A stretch of DNA of 64,000 nt from Cervus elaphus (GCF_910594005.1 NC_057825.1:52979037-53043036), one strand, 5' to 3'. Shown: positions 23,205 through 33,752, numbered from the stretch's first letter. Notes: a model not told the origin generated them from the sequence alone. Translations and numbers: made by a program.

Positions 23205-23590
23205 ACATGAAGTCTTTTTCTATTTATTTGTGTGCCTTATTTAGTTTTCTTCATCAACACTTATATTTTCACTGTTCAAATTTTTAATCTATTTGGTTAA
23301 GTTATTTTCCTAAGTATTTATTTGTATTGCTACTTTGAGAGGGATTATTTTATTCATTTTATTTTCAGATAATTCATTGTTTATGCACAAAAATATGAAT
23401 GATTTCTGTACGTTGACTTTGCACCCTTCACCTTGACTGAATTCACATATTAGTTGTAAAGAGTACTTTTAGTTAGGGTTTGTCTACATATATGATCATG
23501 TCTTCTGCAGCAATAATTTTATTTCTTCCTTCTTTACTTCTTTCCAAATATTTAAGTTCAACTTCTTTTTTTCCATAATATTTCAACCTT
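23205..23590 (-). mobile_element. Old L1 ORF2 relic, reverse
   Basis: On the plus strand it reads like antisense L1 RT: TTTATTTGTGTGCCTTATTTAG, GGTTAAGTTATTTTCCTAAGTATTT, TGATCATGTCTTCTGCA. The last phrase is the antisense of the codons around the L1 RT catalytic motif. It is heavily mutated. Confidence 0.75.
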
Positions 23591-23599
23591 TAAATGATC

Positions 23600-24097
23600 T
23601 TCTCTTCCAGAAATTTTACTTTAAGGCATCAGGAGGAACAGGGCCATTCCAAACAACATTTTGCTTAGCTCAATATTCAATGCTATCACTTGCAGTTTCA
23701 ACCTTCCACAAAACAATGGAACACAGGTACAATTCAGTCAGGACCTTTGCCAGTTTACAAGGATGATCTTTCCTCCAGTGTCCAATAACATCTTCATCAT
23801 TTCTATCTGAGACCTCATCAGAATGGGCTGTACCATCCATGTTGCTGCCCACATTCTGTGCCCGATTACTTACGTATTCTCTAAGAAGATTGAGACTTTC
23901 TGTACAGCTCCCTTCTTTTCTTTCTAAGACCTCACTAGAATTGTCCGTAATGGTTCTTTCACAGCAATATGGACTTTTTTTCCAGCATACACCTCATTTA
24001 GCCTTTACCCATTTCCCCATTTTAAAGCTACTTCTCCATTTTCATCTATCTGTTACAGTAGCAACTGTATTTCTTGATACCAAATTTGTGCCTTAGT
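23600..24097 (-). mobile_element. ERVL-MaLR internal region relic, reverse
   Basis: Reading the minus strand, the phrases GATACCAAGAAATACAG-type, AATGGAGAAGTAGCTTT and GATGAGGTCTCAGATAGAAATGATG follow the order of the non-coding start of a MaLR (MST/MLT1/THE1 group) internal region just after its 5' LTR. It joins the LTR at 24098. MaLRs are non-autonomous and no protein is expected. Small open frames at 23670-23852 and 23839-24096 are accidental. Confidence 0.65.
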
Positions 24098-24350
24098 CTC
24101 TTGTTATAACAAAAAAATGCCATAGACTGGGTGACATATAAGCAATAATCATTTATTTCTTGGTGTCTGATGCCAGCCAGCTTCTTGGCTCAAAAACTGC
24201 TATCATTTTGCCATGACCTCATGTGGCAGAGAGGACAAGAGCATCCTCACGACCTAATGCTCCTCAAAGTCTCCACCTCCATACCATCACATTGGAGAAT
24301 AAGTTTCAACATATGAATTTGGGTGGGACACAAATAATCAGTCTACAGCA
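24098..24350 (-). mobile_element. ERVL-MaLR LTR relic, reverse
   Basis: The antisense LTR runs from TTGTTATAACAAAAAAATGCC (polyadenylation side, AAATAAATG on the minus strand) to CATATGAATTTGGGTGGGACAC and GTCTACAGCA. The phrase TCCACCTCCATACCATCACATTGG is diagnostic of this LTR group. Adjacent internal sequence shows that it was a 5' LTR. Confidence 0.75.
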
Positions 24351-24998
24351 ATTTTTCAAGATGACTAGTTCAGGCGATGATGGGACTGAAGAAATCTGAA
24401 CACACCTAGGTTTCTATTTCTCTCTTAAGGCTCTTATTTCACAATATCTTTCAGTGTTATTATTACTATAAGCTGGTCAACTTGGATTTGATATATTAGA
24501 GAAATATTTTATTCTTATCTATGTCCAAATTTGTTCACACAATTTCTTTGCAAATATCTTGCAGGTACAATATGAATTATATAACTTAGTATCATATAAA
24601 GTGAGAAAAATTCTATTATTCATGGTAAAAAGGCAATTATCTTTAGAAAGAATAAAAGGTCCATGTTTTGAGTAATTTGAATTCTACTCTAAGATGGTAG
24701 CAGATGAAACAGAGGAAATAGGATATGCATTATAACCTTGGAAGAAAAACTGAAAATCTAGATTAGATAATTGTTTATGAGGCACTGAAATGATCTACCC
24801 AAGATCCCTTGAGGAAGCTCCAGGATTCACATAATAGTTTGAAGTCCTTGTCTTTCTGACAGCAGAGAGCTACTTGACAAAAGATACTCTTAGGAGCAAA
24901 AGTGATTGCCCAAGAGGGACATCTGGAAGAAGGGATGTTAGGCTGAAATGTCTCCCATGTAATATCCTAGCAGATGTTTCCACAAACATAATAATTTC
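24351..24998. other. Unassigned DNA
   Basis: I see no recognisable feature here. Confidence 0.4.
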
Positions 24999-25009
24999 TA
25001 CAGAGCTTT

Positions 25010-25542
25010 TGTTATTGTTCAACTGCTAAGTCATGTCCAACTAATTGTCACCCAATGGACTGCAGCACACCAGCTTCCCCTGTCCTCCACTGTCTCCTGG
25101 AATTTGTCCAAATGTATGCCCATTGAATCAGTGATGCTATCTAAACATCTCATCCTCTGTCACCCTCTTCTCTTGCCCTCAATCTTTCACAGCATCAGGG
25201 TCTTTTCCAATGAGTCAGCTCTTAACATCAAGTGGCCAAAGTATTGGAGCTTCAGCTTCAGCATCAGTCTTTCAATGAATATTCAGGGTTGATTTCCTTT
25301 AGGATTGACTGGTTTGATCTCTTTGCAGTCCAAGGGACTCTCAAGAGTCTACTCTAGCACCACAGTAGGAAAGTATCAATTCTTCGGTGCTCAGCTTCCT
25401 TTATGGTCCAAAACTCACATCTGTACATGACTACTGGAAAAACCATAGCTTTGACTACATGGATCTTTGTTAACAAAGTGATGTCTATACTTTTTAATAC
25501 TCTATCTAGGTTTGTCATAGCTTTCCTTCCAAGGGGCAAGCT
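25010..25542 (-). mobile_element. BovB 3' end, reverse, older variant, with TSD
   Basis: The 3' tip reads GTTATTGTTCAACTGCTAAGTCATGTCC and not CAGTTCAGTCGCTCAG, which points to an older BovB subfamily. The copy reaches back to the RT thumb. Flanks tacagagcttt (24999-25009) and tacagaacttt (25543-25553) match at 10 of 11. The minus-strand remnant at 25354-25539 (SIDITLLTKIHVVKAM) is broken. Confidence 0.9.
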
Positions 25543-25553
25543 TACAGAACTTT

Positions 25554-26319
25554 CACAGCTTCCAAAGTCTTATGAGTCATATTTATTGAATGGGGAGTAT
25601 TTGCAGTTATAATTTTATAGCTTCTATTACATCATTTGTTATAAAGTTCAAGTAACATTTCCTCATGATTAACACAGACCAGTCATGAGAAGAGGGGTAG
25701 AAAGTGAAAGAGGAAGAAACAAGGTACAATCTTGTACCGATCAAAGTGCTTACTGTCTAGAGGGTTTAGGAGATAAATAATCATAATGAAGCAGGATAAC
25801 TGCTGTAATGGAGGTGACTTCAGGGGCAAAGGGAGCATGTACTCTGAGAGTCATTCTTTCAGAATCAATTGGTAAAAAGGACAGCTTTTAGATTATCTGA
25901 TCTAGAGGGTAATGAGAACTCTGGTTCTCCAAATCTCAATGATTTGATTAAAAAAAAATTAACTGTTTGAGAGCTATAGGTGGAAAATGTAGAGTCAGTA
26001 ACAATGAGTGTCTGATAAAATCTGACTTACTGGAGGTGCAATACCAAGAATTTTTGGGCTGATCATATTTGGAAAACCATATTAATAAAGCAATAAAGAT
26101 CAAAGATTTTATTAAATATGGCAGTACTTAGTTAATTAATTCCATCAATATGTGCATTCATTCTTTCACCAATTAACAGAAAATCATTAAGTTATTTATT
26201 TGGGTATACAAAGCTGTCATCAAGGGTCAAACATCCATAACTAATAATTTCATTAACTGCTAACACCAAATGATACCCATTAAATATGACAAGTCAAATT
26301 CTTTTGTTCACAACATTAT
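25554..26319. other. Unassigned DNA, possible ancient mammalian repeat
   Basis: About 25735-25850 (AAAGTGCTTACTGTCTAGAGG, GATAAATAATCATAATGAAG, AACTGCTGTAATGGAGG) resembles an old mammal-wide interspersed repeat whose family I cannot name. The rest is unassigned. Confidence 0.35.
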
Positions 26320-26606
26320 AAAATGTCACCAGTTCAGTTCAGTCACTCAGTTACGTCCAATTCTTTGCAACCCCAGGGACTGCAGCACGCCAGGCCTCCC
26401 TGCTCATCACCAACTCCTGGAGTTTACTCAAACTCATGTGCATTGAGTCGGTTTTCCCATCCAAACATCTCATCCTCTGTTGTCCCCTTCTCCTCCCACC
26501 TTCAATCTTTCACAGCATCAGGGTCTTTTCAAATGAGTCAGCTCTTCACATCAGGTAGCCAATGTATTGGAGTGAAAGCTTCAACATCAGTTTATCCAAT
26601 GACTAT

Positions 26607-27158
26607 TCAGGACTGATCTCCTTTAGGATGGACTGGTTTTATCGCTGTCCAAGGGATTCTCAAGAGTCTTCTCCAACACCACAGTTCAAAAGCATCAATT
26701 TTTAGGTGCTCAGCATTCTTTATAATCCAACTCTCACATCCATACATGACTACTGGAAAAATCGTAGCCTTGACTAGGTGGACCTTAGTTAGCAACATGA
26801 TGTCTCTGCTTTTTAATATGCTGTCTATGTTGATCATAAGTTTCCTTCCAAGGAGTAAACATCTTTTAATTTCATGGCTGCAATCACTATCTGCAGTGAT
26901 TTTGGAGCCCCAAAAAATAAAGTGTGCCACTGTTTCCACTGTTTTTCCATCTATTTGCCATGAAGTGATGGGACCAGATGCCATGATCATAGTTTTTTGA
27001 ATGTTGAGCTTTAAGCCAACTTTTTCACTCTCCTCTTTCACTTTCATCAAGAGGCTCTTTAGTTCTTGGTTCACTTTCTGCCATAAGGGTGGTGTCATCT
27101 GCATATCTGAGGTTATTGATGTTTCTCCCAGCAATCTTGATTCCAGCTTGTGCTTCAA
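26607..27158 (-). pseudogene. BovB RT thumb and C-terminal fragment
   Basis: This minus-strand frame covers the thumb and C-terminal segments (LLMKVKEESEKVGLKLN, YGCESW, FELWCWRRLLRIPW). It follows the frame at 27025-27864 after a frameshift beside the YADD motif, where the plus strand reads TTCTTGGTTCACT and not the TTCCTCTTCACT seen in the nested copy at 28956-29839. The end is lost by another indel at about 26640. Confidence 0.82.
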
Positions 27159-27864
27159 CCAGCCCAGTGATTCTCATGATGTACTCTGCATACAAGTTAA
27201 ATAAGCATGGTGACAATATACAGTCTTGACCTACTCCTTTTCCTATTTGGAACCTGTCTGCTGTTTCATGTCCAGTTCTAACTGTTGCTTCCTGACTTGC
27301 ATACAGGTTTCTCAGGTGGCAGGTCAGGTGGTTTGGTATTCCCATCTCTTTCAGAATTTTCCACAATTTCTTGTCATCCACACAGTCAAAGGGCTTGGCA
27401 TAGTCAACAAAGCAGAAATAGATGTTTTTCTGGAACTCTCTTGCTTTTTTGATGATCCAGCAAATGTTGGCAATTTGATCTCTGGTTCCTCTGCCTTTTC
27501 TAAAACCAGCTTGAACATCTGGAAATTCACAGTTCATGTATTGTTGAAGCCTGGCTTGGGGAATTTTGAGCATTACTTTACTAGTGTGTGAGATGAGTGC
27601 AATTGTGCGGTAGTTTGAGCATTCTTTGGCATTGCCTTTCTTTGGGATTGGAATGAAAACTGACCTTTTCCTGTCCTGTGGCCACTGCTGAGTTTTCCAA
27701 ATTTGCTGACATATTGAGTGCAGCACTTTCACAGCATCATCTTTCAGGATTTGAAATAGCTCAACTGGAATTCCATCACCTCCACTAGCTTTGCTTGTAG
27801 TGATGTTTCCTATAGCCCACTTAACTTCACATTCCAGGATGTCTGGCTCTAGGTGAGTGATCAC
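27025..27864 (-). pseudogene. BovB RT core with both catalytic motifs, frameshifted
   Basis: This 279-codon minus-strand frame is the best-preserved RT core in the window. It runs from linker (ITHLEPDILECEVKWA) through fingers (AKECSNYRTIALISHTSK, GFRKGRGTRDQ), motif A DYAKPFD at residues 154-160, and YADD at residues 254-257. Substitutions such as VGQDC for VRQGC weaken it. A small insertion directly after YADD shifts the frame. The first methionine is internal to the linker and is not a real start. Confidence 0.85.
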
Positions 27865-28157
27865 AGCATTGTGGTTATCTGGGTCGTGAAGATCTTTTTT
27901 GTACAGTTATTCTGTGGATTCTTCCTACCTCTTCTTAATATCTTCTGCTTCTGTTAGTTCCATGCCATTTCTGTCCTTTATTGAGCCCATCTTTGCATGA
28001 AATGTTCCCTTGGTATCCAACTTTCTTGAAGAGATCTCTTGTCTTCCCATTCTATTGTTTTCCTTTATCTCTTTGCATTATCACTGAGGAAGTCTTTCTT
28101 ATCTCTTCTTGCTATTCTTTGGAACTCTGCATTCAAATGGATATATCTTTCCTTTTC

Positions 28158-28942
28158 ACTCAGAGGGTTCAACAAACCTTGTGTACGTCAGGACCCAGGG
28201 ATCCCACAGAGACTAAGACAGAACTGTGTTTGAGCATCTCCTCTGGAGGTACCAGATGGTGGTGGTCTGCCACAGGGACAGAGGGTCTGGGTTCAGCAGA
28301 CTTGGGTATGGCATAAACCCTCTTGTAGGACGTCGCCATTAACCCCACCATAGAGCTGCCAGAACCTACACACAACTGGGAAATAGACTCTTGGAGGGCA
28401 CAACAGAACTTTGTGCACCAGGACCCAGGAGAAAACAGCAGTGACCTCACAGGAAACAGTCCTAGACTTGCCTATGGGTGTCAGGGAGTTTCCGCTGGAG
28501 CATGGGTCCATGGTGGCCTGCTGCAGGCTTGGGGACGCTGAGTGTAGTAGTACATGCATGGGATATTTTGAGGGATGTCACCATTATCTTCATTACCTCC
28601 ACCTTAGTTTGGCCCCAGGTAAGTAGCAGAGAGGGAACACAGCTCCACCTATCAACAGAAAATTGGATTAAAAATTTTGGCACTGCCCATCAGAACAAAA
28701 CCCAGTTTTCCCCTCAGTCAGTCTCTCCCATCAGGAAGCTTCCATCAACCTCTTATCCTCTGGCAGTGGTGGCAGTTTGATCACTAACTCCTGCCCGACT
28801 CGTGTGACCCCATGGACTGTAGCCTGCCAGGCTTCTCTGTCCATGCGATTCTCCAGGCAAGAATACTGAAGTGGGTTGTCATTTTCCATCAGAGGGCAAA
28901 CAGTCTGAAAACCACAACCACATAAAACTAACTAATCTAATC
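28158..28942 (+). mobile_element. BovB 5' UTR, first part, with two tandem monomers
   Basis: The 5' UTR portion begins abruptly at 28158 after the inverted junction. Two related units about 231 bases long follow: 28171-28401 and 28402 to about 28615. Each contains an AACAAACCTTGTG-type start, a GGACCCAGG phrase, a GGTGGCCTGC-type phrase and a GTCGCCATTA-type phrase near its end. A Bov-A-like stretch at 28785-28890 fits the known origin of Bov-A from BovB. GC content is higher than in the surroundings. The short frames on both strands here do not look like genes. Confidence 0.75.
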
Positions 28943-28955
28943 ACATGGACCACAG

Positions 28956-29839
28956 TTCAGTTCAGCTCAGTTCAGTCGCTCAGCCATTCTGACTCTTTGC
29001 GACCCCATGAATCTCAGCACACCAGGCCTCCCTGTCCATCACCAACTCCCGGAGTACACTCAAACTCATGCCCATTGAGTCGGTGATGCCATCCAGGCAT
29101 CTCATCCTCTGTCATCCCCCTCTCCTCCTGCCCACAATCCCTCCAGCATCAGGGGCTTTTACAATGAGTCAACTCTTTCCATGAGGTGGCCAAAGTACTG
29201 GAGTTTCAGCTTCAGCATCAGTCCTTCCAATGAACACCCAGGACTGATCTCCTTTAGGATGGACTGGTTGGATCTCCTTGCAATCCAAGGGACTCTCAAG
29301 AGTCTTCTCCAACACCACGGTTCAAAAGCATCAAATTTTTGGTGCTCAGCTTTCTTCACAGTCCAACTCTCACATCCATGTATGACCACTGGAAAAACCA
29401 TAGCCTTGACCAGATGGACCTTTGTTGGCAAAGTAATGTCTCTGCTTTTTAATATGCTATCTAGGTTGGTCATAACTTTCCTTCCAAGGAGTAAGTGTCT
29501 TTTAATTTCATGGCTGCAATCACCATCCGCAGGGATTATGGAGCTGAAAAAAATAAAGTCTGACACTGTTTCCACTGTCTCCCCATCTATTTCCCATGAA
29601 GTGATGGGACCAGATGCCATGATCTTAGTTTTCTGAATGTTAAGCTTTAAGCCAACTTTTTCACTCTCCTCTTTCACTTTCATCAAGAGGATTTTCAGTT
29701 CCTCTTCACTCTCTGCCATAAGAGTGGTGTCATCTGCATATCTGAGGTTATTGATATTTCTCCCAGCAATCTTGATTCCAGCTTGTGCTTCTTCCAGCCC
29801 AGCATTTTTCATGATGTACTCTGCATATAAGTTAAATAA
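28956..29839 (-). mobile_element. Nested BovB 3' end, reverse, with perfect 13-bp TSD
   Basis: An 884-base, 5'-truncated BovB was inserted on the minus strand into the 5' UTR of the larger BovB. The word acatggaccacag occurs at 28943-28955 and 29840-29852, and the host BovB reads continuously when the insert and one copy of this word are removed. This gives a relative age: the nested copy is younger than its host. Confidence 0.95.
29159..29812 (-). pseudogene. BovB RT C-terminal half, nearly intact fragment
   Basis: A 217-codon minus-strand frame retains YADD (residues 25-28), the thumb, WCWRRLLRVPW and LKLKLQYFGHLM. Continuation past residue 217 is lost to a stop near 29159 (TTTTACAATGAGTC). 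It lacks the fingers and motif A because the element is 5'-truncated, so it cannot make an active RT. It is the cleanest RT-derived frame in the window. Confidence 0.88.
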
Positions 29840-29852
29840 ACATGGACCACAG

Positions 29853-30156
29853 CCTTGTCTAACTCAGTGAAACTATGAGTCATGCTGTGTAGGGCCACCC
29901 AAGACAGACAGGTCATGGTGGAGAATTCTGACAAAATATGGTCCACTGGAGAAGGAAATGGCAAAGCACTTCAGTATTCTTGCTTTGAGAACCCCATGAA
30001 TGAAATGAAAAGGCAAAAAGATAAGACCCTGAAAGATGAACTCCCCCAGGTCAGTAGGTGCTCAATATGCTACAGGAGATCAGTGGAGAAATAACTCCAG
30101 AAAGACTGAAGAGACAGAGCCTGAGCAAAAACAACACCCAGTTATGGATGTGACTG
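29853..30156 (+). mobile_element. BovB 5' UTR, second part
   Basis: The host BovB 5' UTR resumes after the nested insertion with CCTTGTCTAACTCAG and continues (GGTCATGGTGGAGAATTCTGAC, ACTTCAGTATTCTTGC, CAACACCCAGTTATGGATGTGACTGG) into the endonuclease region. Confidence 0.85.
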
Positions 30157-30444
30157 GTGCTGGAAGCAAGGTCCAATAAAGAGCAATATTGCATAGGAAT
30201 CTGGAATGTTAGGTTCATGAATCAAAGCAAATTGGAAGTGGTCAAACAGGAGATGGCAAGAGTGAACGTCGACATTTTAGGAATCAGCAAACTAAAATGG
30301 ACTGTAATGGGTGAATTTAACTTAGATGACCATTATATATACTATTGTGGGCAGGAATTCCTTCGAAGAAATGGAGTAGCCATCATAGTCAACAAAAGAG
30401 TCCAAAATGCAGTACTTGGATGCAATCTCAAAAAGACAGAATGA
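30157..30444 (+). pseudogene. BovB endonuclease N-terminal part, catalytic Glu lost
   Basis: The frame contains the start of the apurinic-type endonuclease domain. The WNVR segment at residues 16-19 carries the conserved asparagine, and the block ISKLKW (residues 43-48) is where RTE endonucleases carry the catalytic glutamate, ISELKW. Here lysine replaces glutamate at residue 45 (codon AAA at 30289-30291). A frameshift after LKKTE moves the rest of the domain to the next frame. Loss of this glutamate alone should abolish nicking. Confidence 0.8.
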
Positions 30445-30803
30445 TCTCTGTTCATTTCCAAGGCAAACCATTCAATATCACAGTAATCCAAGTCTATGTC
30501 TGGACCAATAATGCTGAAGAAGCTGAAGTTGAATGGTTCTATGAAGACCTACAAGACCTTTTAGAACTAACACCCCCAAAAGATGTCCTTTTCATTATAG
30601 GGGACTGGAATGCAAAAGTAGGGAGTCAAGAAACACCTGGAGTAAAAGGCAAATTTTGCCTTGGAGTACAGAATGAAGCAGGGCAAAGGCTAACAGAGCT
30701 TTGCCAAGAGAACACACTGGTCATAACAAACACCCTCTTCCAACAACATAAGAGAAAACTACACATGGGCATCACCAGATGGTCAACACCAAAATCAGAT
30801 TAA
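30345..30803 (+). pseudogene. BovB endonuclease C-terminal part, frameshifted
   Basis: From about residue 31 this frame is the continuation of the endonuclease: FQGKPFNITVIQV, then GDWNAKVG at residues 86-93, which carries the conserved Asp and Asn. The later QIDYI block, which should supply another catalytic aspartate, is changed to an AAT (Asn) codon at about 30811, lies beyond a frameshift, and is followed by a deletion of roughly 10 bases. The domain is therefore inactive in several ways. Confidence 0.8.
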
Positions 30804-31198
30804 TTATGTCCTTTGCAGAAGCTCTATACAGTCAGCAATAACAAGACAGGAAAGTGACCGTGGCTTAGATCGTGAACTCCTTATTGCCAAATTCAGACTT
30901 AAATTGAAGAACCACTAGACCATTCAGGTATAACCTAAATCAAATCCCTAACAATTATACAGTGGAAGTGAGAAATAGATTTAAGGGACTAGATTTGATA
31001 GACAGAGTGCCTGATGAACTATGGATGGAGCTTCACGACACTGTACAGGAGACAAGGATCAAGACCATCTCCAAGATAAAGAAATGCAAAAAAGCAAAAT
31101 GGCTATCTGAGGAGGCCTTGCAGATGGCTGTGAAAAGAAGAGAAGCAAAAGGCAAAGGAGAAAAGGAAAAAAATATGCCCATTTGAAATCAGAGTTCC
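30804..31198 (+). pseudogene. BovB linker region between endonuclease and RT, broken
   Basis: Recognisable pieces are DRGLDRELLIAKFRL-like codons and the 74-codon frame at 30962-31186 (EVRNRFKGLDLIDRVPDELW, KKCKKAKWLSEEALQ). The sequence stops at the point where the inverted 3' part takes over. No catalytic function is known for this linker. Confidence 0.75.
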
Positions 31199-31211
31199 AA
31201 AATATCACCAG

Positions 31212-32677
31212 GCTACAGCAAAATTCAGAGTCCATAGAAAAGCAGAACTTAGACCAACAGAGGGAGAGTGACTCAGTAAAGATCACACTGCTAATTGGCA
31301 GATCTGACATTTATAATTTAAGGTTTGCTTCACTGACTTTCTTTTTGAGGAAATAGTTTTGTTTTGCTTTGTTGCAGAAATCAAACAAATAATCTGACAT
31401 CATAGAGATTTCACTGATGGTGAAAAAAACTTCTGACAAAAGAGTGGGAGAGAGAGAGAAGAATGGTTTGTGTGTGTCATGTGCCTGTCAGAAGTTATTT
31501 ATAAGGAACCTTCGTCACTCTATCAGAAAAGTAGCACAATACAGTGCTTAGAAGGACAGATGCTGGATCTGTTGGACTTTGAATCCCAGTTCAACCATCT
31601 AATTGACCTTCATCTATATACATAATCTCTTTGTGTTTCAGATGTTCCTTCTGTAAAATGGGAAAAACAAACTATCTCATAAATTACAGTGCAGATTCAA
31701 TATGTTAATACATTTTAGAGGAAGGGTATGACATAGTATAGTTTCCAAGTTATTCATTGTGGCAAGGGCCTTCAGGAGGACTATGTCTGTCTTGACATCT
31801 CTGATGATCCAAAAGAGAATTAGATGAGGAACGCCTGAATGATGAAGAGCCCAGTGATTAATTTCTCAATGTAGAAAATTGGAGTTTGAGGTGAGTGATT
31901 TGATTGTGGAGAACATTTTCCTCTGTGTCACTAGAAAATAAATCACATAGATGTGACCGGGTATGGAAATACAATCTGAAGGTACAAGGAAAAACAATTA
32001 AAAACATTTGTAACACAAATGGAAAGATGAAGAGCACAGTGTCTATTTTCCATGGTACAACTGTGAAACCCTAAAATATCAGATATATTATAAATTGTTA
32101 TAAGCATATTAGAGGTTATTTAGTCCAGAAAACCATTCCACAAATAAAGAACTTGATATTTAGGAAAGTGATTTTTTCAATATTACATCTAAACACATGG
32201 GAGAATTGAGAGAACCACAGTTCATGCCTCCTAGTCTATCTAGTGAGCTATGATAAGCATAATCCTAACCAAACTGGCATTGGCAGCATTGGCCTATTTT
32301 ACATCTTAATTTCCTTTGTCCACCCCAACCCAATGGTCTGAAGTTCAGTTTTATAGAATGCACCAAGACAGAAGGAGTCATGAACTGGTAACTAGACAGT
32401 TTTCAGGAACCTGACTATAGCCAGAAGTCCCAGGGGTTGAGCATTCCACTTGGAGCAACAAGTCCCTCAGGCAAATAGGTTAGTGTGGCACCCTCACTGG
32501 GGCCCAACCATACTCCAAAGTAATAGTATAGAGAGCCAAGAAGGAGCACTGTCTCAGAGGAATTGCTATATTGCATTGGGAATAAACAGTGAAAGGGTTA
32601 TACCTTCCTAGAAGAGTAGAACAGTATAAAGTTTTGTGAACAAGAAAGAGAACAAGAGCCCAGTAACTACGACCAGT
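31212..32677. other. Unassigned DNA with a MIR
   Basis: The MIR at about 31535-31722 is listed separately. About 32100-32250 (AGAGGTTATTTAGTCCAGAAAACC, GGAGAATTGAGAGAACCAC) loosely follows another ancient mammalian SINE-like pattern. Otherwise nothing is recognised. Confidence 0.4.
31535..31722 (+). mobile_element. MIR SINE, forward
   Basis: The order matches forward MIR: GTGCTTAGAAGGACAG, GGACTTTGAATCCCAGTTC, TAATCTCTTTGTGTTTCAG, TTCTGTAAAATGGGAAAAAC, ATTCAATATGTTAATACAT. The CTGTAAAATGGG core is well kept. Confidence 0.8.
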
Positions 32678-32683
32678 CAGTAG

Positions 32684-32903
32684 GGTTGCCAGGTGGTGCT
32701 AGTGGTAAAGAACCCATTTGCCAATGCAGGAAACATAAGAGACGCTGGTTCTATCCCAGGTCCAGAAGGTCCCCTGGAGGAGGGCATGACAACCCACTCC
32801 AATATTCTTGCCTGGACAACCCCATGGGTAGAGGAGCCTGATGGGCTACAGTTCATGGGGTTGCAAAGAGTCAGACACAACTGAAGTGACTTGGCACAGC
32901 ACA
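32684..32903 (+). mobile_element. Bov-tA SINE, forward
   Basis: It runs from GGTTGCCAGGTGGTGCTAGTGG through GAGGAGGGCATGAC and CAGACACAACTGAAGTGACTTGG. A weak 7-bp TSD cagtagg is present at 32678-32684 and 32902-32908. Confidence 0.9.
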
Positions 32904-33422
32904 GTAGGATTATAGTAGGACGAGCTAATTGAGTGATCAGAGCCTCAAAGACCCAGCCTCAGGCCCTTTATATTTCTGCTGATTTTAAGGACAGGTTGCT
33001 AAACTCTGGGCACATCAGAACTCGCAGTGGATGAAGTCCTCAGCAATGTCACCTTAAGGTGTAGGGGCAGAGTCAGGTTAGTCACCAGAGCTGTTCCAAA
33101 CCCCTGTTTGTGTCACTGGCAGAGACCCACGACCGTAACTCTGGGTTACAGTTACAGTAGAAACTGACCTACTTACTTTATTCTGTACCACAATCCATTA
33201 GCATATGTCCACACTTAACAGAAACTAAGGCAGATGGCCACATGAGACAAAATGCAGAACCAACCAGAGTCAGCATCAGTCAAGATGGCAACAGTCAGCT
33301 GCTCTGAACCAGGCGCTACCCACCGTGAGGGTAACAGGAGACGCAAAGTGTACAGAAGTTGCTTTTGTCTTATTAACATACTAGAATCTCTGCCCGAACT
33401 GCTACCGACCAGGGTTCTTGGC

Positions 33423-33480
33423 TGGTTAATTAATCAATATAATCAGTTGATCAATATAATCAATTAATCAATATAAATTG
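33423..33480. repeat. ATCAATATAATCA imperfect tandem repeats
   Basis: Three to four imperfect copies of an ATCAATATAATCARTT unit sit within the U5-like part of the LTR. The sister LTR at 40.7 kb has only one such stretch, so the array expanded in this copy. Confidence 0.75.
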
Positions 33481-33592
33481 ATCAGTGACCAGACAAGAAA
33501 TTCAGGCAAGGCTTTACTGGGGCTTCTGATGCAGTAGGAAGGAGTGAGAACCTATTGTTTAATAGTGCCCTTACTGTCTAGGTCCCCAAGTG

Positions 33593-33752
33593 GTGGTGAG
33601 GGGTGGGGGGCTGGGGGTGGGTGAGAGCTTATTCATTATATGGGGTGAGAGCAGGGCTGTGTCCAGGGGTTGGGCTGGACTGGTGGCTTAGGTAGTTTGC
33701 CCACATCTTAGGTGATGTTGTGTGCTGGGATCGGGGGGGCGGGTGGTGGTCA
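33593..33752 (+). other. G-rich segments with quadruplex potential
   Basis: G-runs at 33593-33621 and 33733-33752 (for example GGGGGGGCGGGTGG) lie in the LTR. Several G3 or longer runs with short loops fit the G-quadruplex pattern on the plus strand. Any regulatory role is inference. Confidence 0.5.

Larger units (their letters stand above)
26333..31198. mobile_element. BovB spanning full length, with 5' inversion and nested BovB
   Basis: Positions 26333-28157 are BovB on the minus strand, from the 3' tip back through the whole RT to the linker. Positions 28158-31198 are BovB on the plus strand, from the 5' UTR through the endonuclease to the same linker point. The two parts overlap by roughly 40 bases of BovB sequence at GAAAAGGAAA to GAGTTCCAAA. 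Flanks aaaatgtcaccag (26320-26332) and aaaatatcaccag (31199-31211) match at 12 of 13, so this is one insertion event with an inverted 5' half. Removing the nested copy and one TSD leaves about 3.97 kb of BovB. Confidence 0.9.

Noticed and set aside
26323..26616. Plus-strand frames such as 26323-26616, 27226-27591, 29181-29636 and 13444-13752 as genes
   Set aside because: They are antisense readings of BovB. The same proteins recur at each reverse BovB copy because the repeat lacks stops in that frame.
28478..28780. A 100-codon frame and overlapping minus-strand frames as a gene in GC-richer DNA
   Set aside because: This is BovB 5' UTR. The composition and the two-monomer structure explain the open frames.
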